In this document: positions 15,701-23,504 of the stretch, piece by piece
How positions within the stretch are numbered: the stretch's first letter is position 1
Layout: every line of letters begins with the position of its first letter
NCBI RefSeq assembly: GCF_937863485.1
Contig: NZ_CALMFY010000229.1
Location: forward strand, 1 to 34,623
DNA from: an uncultured Nostoc sp.
GTDB taxonomy: Bacteria > Cyanobacteriota > Cyanobacteriia > Cyanobacteriales > Nostocaceae
Direction of reading: 5' to 3'
Length of the DNA: 34,623 bases
Notes under the pieces: generated by a model
What the model was told of the DNA's origin: nothing
The model's database searches: none
What the model saw: only the letters and a program-made list of their open reading frames with translations
Program-made: the position numbers and the translations under genes

Positions 15701-16210
15701 ATGCTACAAAAAGTTGCTCAGTCAGCCCTGAAGCTTTCTGGTTATGAAGGCACGTCCTTTTACAATTTTGAGCAAATTCCTGACAAAAAGGCATTTAAGG
15801 ATAAGTATCGTCAGGCATTAAATGCATTATCCATTGATGATATAACAGCAGAACGGATTGTTGCAGAAGCTAATAATGCCTTTCGGTTCAATTTACAGAT
15901 GGCTCAGGAGTTAGAGGGAAGTTTAATCAAAGCACTCGGTCAAGTTCTGTTTAATAGCCTCACTCGTTCCCAGAATTCAGGTAGCACCGAAATAGCTGCG
16001 GCTAATTTAGGAGTAGAGACGCGATTAATCGCCTCTGTACAGGAGTTAGGAGTAGAGACGCGATTAATCGCCTCTGTACAGGAGTTAGGAGAGACGCGAT
16101 TAATCGCCTCTGTACAAAAGTCAGGAATCAGTAATTATTCTTGCCTCCCTCATCCCCCTTCCCCTCACACATTTATTGGAAAGCAACCCAATGGTTTTTG
16201 TATTACCTAG
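15701..16210 (+). pseudogene. N-terminally truncated heme oxygenase
   Basis: Heme oxygenase opens heme to biliverdin for phycobilins. About 100 residues match its C-terminal half: MLQKVAQSALKL, EGTSFYNFEQIPDKKAFKDK, YRQALNAL, ERIVAEANNAFRFNLQ and LEGSLIKA, ending in LTRSQNSGSTE as in cyanobacterial enzymes. The codons just before the ATG still read GGQ, the end of the GDLSGGQ distal-helix motif. The N-terminal half with the heme-ligating His is missing and is not found upstream. The inverted-repeat element 15416-15698 stands in its place. The C-terminus is replaced by three copies of GVETRLIASVQEL-type sequence from a palindromic repeat, then an unrelated tail overlapping hemN. The product cannot be an active oxygenase. 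Confidence 0.82.
16017..16111. repeat. Three tandem copies of a near-palindrome in the heme oxygenase remnant
   Basis: AGACGCGATTAATCGCCTCT occurs at 16017-16036, 16056-16075 and 16092-16111, with TGTACA(G/A)GAGTTAGGA spacers. It differs by one base from the perfect palindrome found twice in lysC (5457-5515), but is read in another frame. Confidence 0.9.
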
Positions 16211-17573
16211 TGTCAAATTTGATCTGGATCTGATCCAAAAGTACGACACTCGCGCCCCCAGATACACCAGTTACCCGCCCGCTACAGAGTTAAGCGAAAC
16301 ATTCACTGAAACTGATTTTAAGACCGCGATCGCAGCCTCGAATCAACGCAAAACCCCTCTTTCTTTATATTTCCACATCCCCTTTTGCCAAAGTGCTTGC
16401 TACTTCTGTGGCTGTAACACGGTAATTTCCAACAACAAAAATATTGCCAAACCTTACCTAGAGTCTTTAATTCAAGACATCAAAAACACCTCCGCTTTAA
16501 TCGATCCAGACAGAAAAGTGCTGCAAATCCACTGGGGAGGCGGTACTCCTAATTACTTGGATTGTGACCAAGTAGAATATTTATGGAAAAACATCAATCG
16601 CTATTTCAACATCGATCCACAAGCAGAAATCTCAATTGAGATTAACCCCCGCTATATCGATAGAAACTACATTTTATTTCTCAGACAGATTGGGTTTAAC
16701 CGCATTAGTTTTGGCATTCAGGATTTTAATCGTCAAGTTCAAGTAGCTGTTAATCGTGTCCAGCCAGAAGAAATGCTTTTTGATGTCATGAGTTGGGTCA
16801 AAGAAGCTAACTTTGAAAGTGTGAATGTAGACCTTATTTATGGTTTACCCTATCAAACCCGTGAGACATTTCGGGAGACGGTGAAAAAGACTATTGAGTT
16901 AGACCCTGACCGAATTGTTGTTTTTAACTTTGCCTATGTACCGTGGCTCAAACCGACGCAAAAAAATATCCCTCAAGAGGCGCTACCCCCAGCAGAGGAA
17001 AAGTTAGAGATTCTGAAAATGACCATTGAAGAATTAACGAATAACCAATATCTATTTATTGGGATGGATCATTTTGCTAAAACTAATGATGAATTAGCGA
17101 TCGCTCAACGGAATGGTACTCTCAAGCGCAACTTCCAGGGTTACACTACTCATGCTGAAACAGAACTGTTTGGTTTTGGTGCTACATCCATCAGTATGCT
17201 AGAAGATGCTTATGCTCAAAACCACAAGGAATTAAAGGATTATTATCAAACACTTGCAGCGGGTGCTTTACCTGTTAGTAAAGGTATCAAACTTACTCAA
17301 AATGATATTATCAGACGGGATGTAATCATGGGGATTATGTCTCACTTTCAGCTTCATAAGCAAGATATTGAAAACAAATATCATATCAATTTTGATGAAT
17401 ATTTCTCTGATGAACTAGAGGCGTTAAAACCATTAGAAGCCGATAGCCTGGTCAGTTTATCAAAAAATCATATCCATATTACAGATATCGGTAGATTATT
17501 AGTCAGAAATATTGCCGTCATATTTGATACTCACACAAGAACGCGAGAGACAAAATTCTCCCGTGCCATTTGA
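16191..17573 (+). CDS. hemN: Oxygen-independent coproporphyrinogen III dehydrogenase (HemN)
   Basis: A radical SAM enzyme that converts coproporphyrinogen III to protoporphyrinogen IX when oxygen is low. ATG 16191 gives 461 residues, the usual HemN length; an in-frame TTG at 16176 is less likely. YTSYPPA precedes the iron-sulfur motif YFHIPFCQSACYFCGCN (Cys66, Cys70, Cys73). GGGTPNYL, the NPRYID strand, ISFGIQDFN and the HemN-specific C-terminal domain (FIGMDHFA, FQGYTTHAETELFGFGATS) all follow. Its start overlaps the truncated heme oxygenase by 20 bp. In other cyanobacteria a second heme oxygenase gene precedes hemN in a micro-oxic operon, so the context matches a degraded version of it. Confidence 0.95.
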   Translation: MVFVLPSVKFDLDLIQKYDTRAPRYTSYPPATELSETFTETDFKTAIAASNQRKTPLSLYFHIPFCQSACYFCGCNTVISNNKNIAKPYLESLIQDIKNTSALIDPDRKVLQIHWGGGTPNYLDCDQVEYLWKNINRYFNIDPQAEISIEINPRYIDRNYILFLRQIGFNRISFGIQDFNRQVQVAVNRVQPEEMLFDVMSWVKEANFESVNVDLIYGLPYQTRETFRETVKKTIELDPDRIVVFNFAYVPWLKPTQKNIPQEALPPAEEKLEILKMTIEELTNNQYLFIGMDHFAKTNDELAIAQRNGTLKRNFQGYTTHAETELFGFGATSISMLEDAYAQNHKELKDYYQTLAAGALPVSKGIKLTQNDIIRRDVIMGIMSHFQLHKQDIENKYHINFDEYFSDELEALKPLEADSLVSLSKNHIHITDIGRLLVRNIAVIFDTHTRTRETKFSRAI

Positions 17574-17646
17574 GGTAACTTCTGCAAATTTTGACTACAT
17601 ATTATCTCCTCAATCTACCTTCAAAATAACGGTTGAGGGAATATGA

Positions 17647-17752
17647 TATAGCAATCCTATCTGATTTCGTTCAAATTTGCGCTGTCCAAATCCCCGACTT
17701 CGTAAAAGTTGTCGGGGATCTAACTTTTCACGAATGATTTAGGATTGCTATA
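17647..17752. repeat. Inverted-repeat dispersed element (TATAGCAATCCTA ends)
   Basis: TATAGCAATCCTA (17647-17659) and TAGGATTGCTATA (17740-17752) enclose a GC-rich hairpin CCCCGACTT/AGTTGTCGGGG. A related but weaker sequence (CTATAGCAATCTTAAATCAT) starts at 19701. It lies just after hemN and may act as its 3' end. Confidence 0.75.
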
Positions 17753-17784
17753 GGACTGATATTTGATTTTTGAAATATACGTAG

Positions 17785-17811
17785 GGTGCGTTAGCCTTTG
17801 GCTAACGCACC
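17785..17811. repeat. Perfect 12-bp hairpin
   Basis: GGTGCGTTAGCC-TTT-GGCTAACGCACC is a perfect stem with a 3-nt loop. No T-tract follows, so it is read as a dispersed palindrome. From 17880 to 18366 the spacer is AT-rich and I see no gene in it. Confidence 0.75.
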
Positions 17812-18381
17812 ACCTCTGATTCTAGGTGCCGTACTCAAGGGCGATAACACAACGCCAGTCCGCTCAAGTCGGGAAACCCGCCCAGACGGCTGGCTCCCCT
17901 ACATATACTAATTTTCGCAAAACATTAGTGATTAAGAAAATTAATCTTTGCTCAGTTTATAAAGTTGTTAAATAAAAGTTGTACATAAGCCTAGTTGATT
18001 ATTATGTGCAATAATATATAATTAATGATGAATTATCATCAAAAAAATACATTTTATTTATAAGTAAATATTTTTGATGCATCCCCAAAAAGTTAGATAA
18101 AGTGTTTCTCTCTTAAGATAGATATAAAATCAGATAAATTAATTTTTTAATATTATTTATTTTTCCAGTCAATCAGGACTAAGATTATATTTTGAATAAT
18201 TCATGACTTAATCTAGAAAAAAGTTTTATTTAGCATTTTAATGGTATAAGCGCAGATTTATATCTAATCTGGATGTAAAGTTTTTTGTCTAACTTTTGGA
18301 TTTAGCATTTATCCCATGTGGTAGAAAGAATTGTGAATAAAAGTTGATAAGTTATATATAAGTGAAATGGTTGAGGCAGTT

Positions 18382-18657
18382 ATGAGTATTATTGCTTGGG
18401 TAGTTTTAGGAATTTTGGCAGGTGCGATCGCTAAGGCTACTCATCCTGATTATCAAGGTGGTGGAACTATCTCGACAATAGTTTTGGGTATCATTGGTGC
18501 TTTTGTCGGTGGAAGTCTATTTACCTTGATACAAGCAGGAACTCTGCAAAATACTGCGGCTGCTGCTTTAACTCTTCCTGGTGTTTTAGTGGCTGTGCTC
18601 GGCGCAATTGCTGCTATTTATCTATGGGGATTAATCAGAAGAAGCAGCAATGCCTAA
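18382..18657 (+). CDS. GlsB/YeaQ/YmgE family small membrane protein
   Basis: The 91-residue product is nearly all membrane-spanning: SIIAWVVLGILAGAIAKATH, GGGTISTIVLGIIGAFVGGS and LPGVLVAVLGAIAAIYLWGL, three helices with the glycine-rich face of this family. Members are called transglycosylase-associated or stress-response membrane proteins, but the molecular function is not settled. GAGG (18373-18376) lies 5 nt before ATG 18382, which favours this start over ATG 18367. It is followed 180 bp later by a manganese catalase, so a shared stress role is possible but only inferred. Confidence 0.88.
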   Translation: MSIIAWVVLGILAGAIAKATHPDYQGGGTISTIVLGIIGAFVGGSLFTLIQAGTLQNTAAAALTLPGVLVAVLGAIAAIYLWGLIRRSSNA

Positions 18658-18835
18658 CTGTTAATCGGTAGTTATCAACCATTAGACGAATGCTGTGTTT
18701 TTTCAGTCTTCTAGCTAACTAGCTTTAGAAACATATAAAGTCTCTAATTAGCTAGAAAAAACTTGAAAATTCCTCGCAGATAAAAAATTCAGTCGATCCA
18801 TTCTGTAAGAACACTATTTTCGGAAGAATAACAGT

Positions 18836-19528
18836 ATGTTTTTTCACAAAAAAGACCCGATCCATACAGTAAAGATTAGTGAACCAAATCCTCGTTATGC
18901 TCAATTACTTCTAGAGCAGTTTGGTGGAGCTACTGGAGAACTTAGCGCAGCCCTGCAATATTGGGTTCAATCATTCCATGTTGAAAATGCTGGAATTAGA
19001 GACATGCTCCAAGATATTGCGCTCGAGGAATTCGGCCATTTAGAAATGGTTGGTAAACTCATCGAAGCTCATACCAAAGATGTGGATCAAACAGAGGCTT
19101 TTAAGAGCACTCTATTTGCAGTTAGAGGGGTGGGGCCTCATTTTCTAGATAGCCAGGGTAATACTTGGACTGCAAGTTACTTAAATGAAGGCGGAGATGT
19201 AGTGCGTGATTTGAGAGCTAACATTGCAGCAGAAGCCGGTGCTCGTCAGACTTACGAAGCATTGATCAAGTTGGCAACCGACCAAGGAACCCAAGAGACA
19301 TTAGTCCATCTGTTAACACGAGAAATTTCTCATACTCAGATGTTTATGAAAGCTCTAGATTCACTGGGTAAGTTGACAGAGCCATTCTTTGGTAATGTTA
19401 AGCCAGATGAAACTGTTGCTCTTTACTACAACCTATCTACAAACGGTAATGGTAAGGATGAGCGTGGCCCTTGGAATTCTGAGCCAACATTCAAATACGT
19501 TGCTGATCCGCTAGCAAGTCACTCTTAA
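18836..19528 (+). CDS. Manganese catalase
   Basis: Converts hydrogen peroxide to water and oxygen with a dimanganese centre. The 230-residue protein is of the short cyanobacterial type. Mn ligands of the ferritin-like four-helix bundle can be placed at Glu35 (GATGELSAALQYW), Glu65 and His68 (EEFGHLEM), Glu133 (AAEAGARQTYEA) and His166 (REISHTQMF). VRGVGPHFLDSQGNTWTASY is the family's loop before the second helix pair. The short C-terminus (KYVADPLASHS) lacks the long extension of Bacillus-type enzymes. Heterocystous cyanobacteria usually have one or two such enzymes (KatA/KatB); which one this is cannot be decided here. Confidence 0.94.
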   Translation: MFFHKKDPIHTVKISEPNPRYAQLLLEQFGGATGELSAALQYWVQSFHVENAGIRDMLQDIALEEFGHLEMVGKLIEAHTKDVDQTEAFKSTLFAVRGVGPHFLDSQGNTWTASYLNEGGDVVRDLRANIAAEAGARQTYEALIKLATDQGTQETLVHLLTREISHTQMFMKALDSLGKLTEPFFGNVKPDETVALYYNLSTNGNGKDERGPWNSEPTFKYVADPLASHS

Positions 19529-19870
19529 TTGCATAAGCTGTAGTTAGAGTATAGGTTGATTGAGGCACAAATGTTTTTGACAGATTGTTGTGTTGAAAAT
19601 TCTCAATCATCCGGTGGGCAACTAGCCCACTTTATTTTGTCATTATTGAGTTGTTTGCCCATACCAAAGATTTTTTAGGTAAAATTTAGCTATATTCAAC
19701 CTATAGCAATCTTAAATCATTTTTGGACACCAAGATTCTCGGCTTCTTTAAGAAGTCGGGAATCTAAACTTAGCAGTATTTGCTGACATTAATTTTGGTA
19801 CAACATGTACTGTGGATACATATGCGCCATGAAGAATAGACTATCTAACACTCAATTGAGAATGCTATAA

Positions 19871-20104
19871 ATATTAAGCCACACTAAAGAAGTCAGAGCG
19901 ATCGCCCTTCAATATCTACATCAACATTTCTGACTTCAGAAATTAATTCAACTTAAAATCAAAACCTTCCAGGACGATAAATTCACAGTCAACGTCGAAG
20001 CCTGCGATATCTCCCAGGTAAAATTTGAGAGTAGCACCGAATTAGCTCAAGCACTACAAGAAGCCCCCATCAAGGTGCTAAAGTGGACATTTGTTAAGAG
20101 TTAG
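19871..20104 (+). pseudogene. Remnant of a small unidentified protein
   Basis: A frame without a start codon reads KEVRAIALQYLHQHF, then TGA at 19931-19933, then LQKLIQLKIKTFQDDKFTVN, VEACDISQVKFESSTELAQA and LQEAPIKVLKWTFVKS, ending TAG at 20102-20104. The even amino acid use and length look like a decayed gene of about 75 codons. I do not recognise the family. Apart from this, 19529-20340 shows only repeats and AT-rich DNA. Confidence 0.4.
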
Positions 20105-20347
20105 AGTCAAGGGGAGGAGGTTCGGAAGTGGGGTTTTTAGTATACTTTACAACTTTTCAAATATCTTCTTAAAGGGATAGCAATACGTTGGTTAATATCT
20201 GGAATAGCAAGCACTCTGAGAAAGCTCTACAGGATAATAAGCTTCATCCAGCTAAAAAAATCTGTTACTTGCTTTTTTATTGATCCCTACAATAGAGCCA
20301 TATCTTATGATTGCACTCACTATTTAAGACATTAAAACTCAGTATTC

Positions 20348-20383
20348 AATAAATAAAGAGCCAGAGAACTAACTTTCTGGCTC
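20348..20383 (-). terminator. Intrinsic terminator of psaK
   Basis: Read on the minus strand, GAGCCAGA (20383-20376) pairs with TCTGGCTC (20365-20358) across a 10-nt loop, followed by TTTATTTATT. It stands about 50 bp after the psaK stop codon. Confidence 0.75.
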
Positions 20384-20433
20384 AAAGCTGGAGACAAAAG
20401 AATCATCAAATAAAGGCTAACTTAGGTAAAAAC

Positions 20434-20694
20434 CTAAATTCTTCCCAGGTTATGCAGCCCTAAGACAGCGCCCACTCCTAAAATATGACCAAAGGCGGTA
20501 CTTGCTAAAAGGGCTGGTAAACCAAAATTACCAAGGAAATTGACTGAGGGTAGTTTTGGTTCTGCGTTGGGATACTTGATGGTAGATTTGCCAATGACAA
20601 TGGCAATGATATTGGCAATAATGATAATCAGTCCAACTGTCGGACTCCATTGCAGAGGTGTAGTTGCAGCAGCGAGTAAGGTTGAAGTAAACAC
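20434..20694 (-). CDS. psaK: Photosystem I subunit PsaK
   Basis: A peripheral thylakoid subunit of photosystem I that binds a few chlorophylls and helps attach antenna (phycobilisome or IsiA) energy to the core. The 86-residue protein has the normal length. Two TM helices are visible, VGLIIIIANIIAIVIGKSTI and ALLASTAFGHILGVGAVLGL, joined by the conserved loop KYPNAEPKLPSVNFLGNFGL. The first residues (MFTSTLLAAATTP) form the short N-terminal leader typical of the protein. It starts with GTG at 20694, supported by AGGAG on the minus strand (complement at 20703-20707), 8 nt upstream. It is a single gene with its own terminator. Confidence 0.95.
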   Translation of the reverse strand: MFTSTLLAAATTPLQWSPTVGLIIIIANIIAIVIGKSTIKYPNAEPKLPSVNFLGNFGLPALLASTAFGHILGVGAVLGLHNLGRI

Positions 20695-20994
20695 CTGATT
20701 TGCTCCTGAAATTTATTAATGATTGAAAATATAATCTGAAACTTTCCGAAGCAAATTCCAGAAAGTACCCAATTTTGCATCAATATTTAACAGTTATTCT
20801 TACTACTTAATACAACGTGAGTTCAAGGCGGTAAGTTGACTGTAGTAACTGCTTTGAACTTCAATGTGAGAAGTAAGTGTTTTTTAGTTTTAAATTATAC
20901 CGGATTATCAAATACCAACAAGAATTAATTGCGGGTAAAAAACACAACACTATTAAGTCTTAGTAATTTATTTGGCGATCGCAACGATACTTTT

Positions 20995-21085
20995 AGGACT
21001 TACGCACAGGTAACGGAAAACGAACCACAGAGGAAGCAGAGGTCACGGAGAAATGAGAGTTTGAGAGGGTTTTTGCGTAAGTCCT
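20995..21085 (+). repeat. MITE-like repeat, copy D
   Basis: AGGACTTACGCACAGGTAAC begins the 91-bp copy and TTGCGTAAGTCCT ends it. The core CGAACCACAGAGGAAGCAGA and CACGGAGAAATGAGAG match copy A. The rest of the 800-bp spacer between psaK and the glycosyltransferase gene is AT-rich with no gene that I can support. Confidence 0.85.
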
Positions 21086-21492
21086 ATACCTGCTCTGGCT
21101 GTCACTGCTTTTTACAGCGGATTGCAAGTTAGTAAGCTACGTGCTTTGGTCTACAAGCCTGATAGAAAACCTTTTTTAATCCTGACTCCGACTGTAACTT
21201 TGTCGAACTCACGTCAATGCATCTCATCTATGGAATTTTATACATACAATAAAAAAGTATAATTTTCATCTATCAAAAGTATTAGATATAACTATAGTAA
21301 TTTCATCTATCTAAAGAAATTAAATATTCATATTTGCCCTAAGAGTATACTTCTGGCAGAGGATGTAAAAAAATATTAGACATAATAAATTAAAATCAAT
21401 ATTAATCAAAGTTCCTAAACAATTCAGGAAAGTGTGCTATACACGGACTTGGAATAGCTGAAAACTTTGTTAAAATCAGCACCACACAAACT

Positions 21493-22866
21493 ATGAACTC
21501 TACCACCGAAAAACGTATTGCCTTGATTTCCGTCCACGGAGATCCGGCGATTGAAATAGGGAAAGAAGAAGCTGGGGGACAAAATGTTTATGTGCGCCAC
21601 GTGGGTGAAGCACTAGCGCAGCTAGGATGGCAAGTTGATATGTTTACCCGCAAAGTGAGTCTGGAGCAAGACTCAATTGTTGAACATAATGATAATTGTC
21701 GAACTATTCGTTTAAAAGCTGGCCCCCTTGAGTTTGTGCCACGAGATGATCTTTTTGATTTTCTGCCAGAATTTATAGATAATTTCCTTAAATTCCAAGT
21801 AAAAAATGAAACTACATACCAGTTAGTTCACACTAACTACTGGCATTCTAGTTGGGTGGGGATGAAGTTAAATAAAATCCAAAATAGTAAACAGGTTCAC
21901 ACCTACCACTCCTTAGGAGCAGTCAAGTATAAGACTATAGAAAATATTCCTCTGATTGCTAGTCAGCGATTAGCAGTGGAAAAACAGGTTTTGGAAATAG
22001 CAGATCGAATTGTGGCGACAAGTCCGCAAGAGAAGGAACATATGCGATCGCTAGTTTCCAGTAAAGGCAATATCGACATCATTCCCTGCGGTACAGATAT
22101 TCAGCGGTTTGGTTCGATCTCCCGAGAAGCAGCCAGAGATAAATTGGGTATTGAGAAAGAAGCCAAAGTTGTATTATATGTAGGACGTTTTGACTCACGC
22201 AAAGGTATAGAAACCTTGGTGCGTGCAGTAAACGAGTCTGGGCTACGTGACTCCAACAATCTCCAGCTAATTATTGGTGGTGGTAGTACTCCAGGTAACA
22301 GCGACGGGATTGAGCGCGATCGCATTGAGCAAATCGTCAACGAATTGGGGATGAGCGACTTTACCACTTTTACTGGTCGTCTCAGTCAAGATATTTTGCC
22401 AACTTATTATGCAGCTGCCGATGTTTGCGTTGTTCCTAGTCACTACGAACCCTTTGGACTCGTGGCGATTGAAGCGATGGCAAGCGGTACACCAGTTGTC
22501 GCTAGTGATGTCGGCGGACTTCAGTTTACTGTGGTTGATCAAAAAACTGGTTTATTGGCACCAGCACAAGATGTAGATGCCTTTGCCTCTGCCATTGACC
22601 GAATTCTCTTAAATCCAGAGTGGCGAGACGAATTGGGTAAAGCTGGCAGAAAGCGCGTCGAAAGCAAGTTTAGTTGGGATGGCGTAGCAAATCAACTGAG
22701 TGAACTTTACAGCCAACTGTTGCAGCCACAACCAGTAGCGTCAATAGCAAAAGAACTAGTGCAGTCAACAGCCGAATTAGTGCAATCAACAGCAAAAGAA
22801 CTAGTAGAGTCAACTGCCGAATTAGTGCAGTCAACAGTAAAACAGCCAGTTTTTATTACTAAATAA
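21493..22866 (+). CDS. GT4 glycosyltransferase (sucrose-phosphate synthase/MshA-like)
   Basis: A GT-B fold transferase that probably uses a UDP- or other nucleotide-sugar. The 457-residue protein has HGDP (15-18) and EEAGGQNVYVRHV (GGQNVYV 28-34), the acceptor/phosphate loop shared by sucrose-phosphate synthases and MshA. The C-terminal donor domain has VGRFDSRKGIETLVRA, GRLSQDILPTYYAAADVCVV, and EPFGLVAIEAMASGTPVVAS followed by DVGGLQ (the E-x7-E motif). A sucrose-synthesis role is plausible for a Nostoc-like cell but is not proven by sequence alone. After the catalytic domain, residues about 420-449 form a Lys-Glu-Leu-Val-Gln-Ser-Thr repeat tail that is not part of the fold. No phosphatase domain is present. 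Confidence 0.87.
   Translation: MNSTTEKRIALISVHGDPAIEIGKEEAGGQNVYVRHVGEALAQLGWQVDMFTRKVSLEQDSIVEHNDNCRTIRLKAGPLEFVPRDDLFDFLPEFIDNFLKFQVKNETTYQLVHTNYWHSSWVGMKLNKIQNSKQVHTYHSLGAVKYKTIENIPLIASQRLAVEKQVLEIADRIVATSPQEKEHMRSLVSSKGNIDIIPCGTDIQRFGSISREAARDKLGIEKEAKVVLYVGRFDSRKGIETLVRAVNESGLRDSNNLQLIIGGGSTPGNSDGIERDRIEQIVNELGMSDFTTFTGRLSQDILPTYYAAADVCVVPSHYEPFGLVAIEAMASGTPVVASDVGGLQFTVVDQKTGLLAPAQDVDAFASAIDRILLNPEWRDELGKAGRKRVESKFSWDGVANQLSELYSQLLQPQPVASIAKELVQSTAELVQSTAKELVESTAELVQSTVKQPVFITK
22750..22839 (+). repeat. Two 45-bp tandem units coding for the glycosyltransferase tail
   Basis: Units begin at 22750 and 22795 (AAAGAACTAGT...), each made of two related 21-24-bp halves coding KELVQSTA and ELVQSTA-type peptides. 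They keep frame to the TAA at 22864. Confidence 0.85.
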
Positions 22867-23347
22867 TTCTCTTGTGTAACAGATAATGGTGAATCGGTAA
22901 CTCGGAAGTAAGCAATAATTTTCTTTTCCTAGTCTTCAGTCACCATTACTCAATCATTTCTGCTAAATATTTATCTAGGGTGAGTGATTTGCACTATTGG
23001 TTTAATTAGTGAGAATTACTTAGCCAATTTATTCCTATATAAATTGGTTGACAAATTTGCCTTTTTAACAGTTATTAATAGCAATTGTAAATTTACCAAG
23101 ACTTCCTGCCGAATTGATGGCGTTAGTAACCATAAGTATATGTCTCTGTAATCTAAACTTATAACTTCAGGTTTAATATTACAAAAATCAGATTTATTAT
23201 TATAACACTTACACAATCAAATCTTGCTTATAAAATTAAAGCAGTCACAATTACAGTACTTTGGGTTTAACTTTGGCAGCGATCGCTTCAGCTTGCAAAA
23301 CTAGATACTAAAAGCAACCTGTATAAAAAAGTAAGTTATTACTTAAG

Positions 23348-23386
23348 CGTAGAAGTCTATTTTATGATAGATTTCTGCGTTTTTTT
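23348..23386 (+). terminator. Strong intrinsic terminator without an adjacent gene
   Basis: CGTAGAAGTCTAT (23348-23360) pairs with ATAGATTTCTGCG (23367-23379) over 13 bp with two G-T pairs, followed by seven Ts. The nearest upstream stop codon is 480 bp away. The spacer 22867-23347 contains no gene that I can support. It may end the glycosyltransferase mRNA or an unannotated transcript. Confidence 0.7.
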
Positions 23387-23504
23387 ATTCGCAGCTATCA
23401 CCAAACCAAGTAACCGCTATGATAGTTGAGGTCTACTATGCTTTAACTAAACAAAAATAAAAGCATAGCGATCGCTACCATTTGAATGTTAATAACTAAT
23501 CGCT

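Noticed and set aside
20929..21132. Plus-strand 67-codon frame before the glycosyltransferase
   Set aside because: It is largely the translation of MITE copy D and starts at a GTG without a ribosome binding site.
579..22866. Sucrose metabolism island joining GH32 and the SPS-like glycosyltransferase
   Set aside because: They are 19 kb apart with unrelated genes between, and the transferase's substrate is not established.
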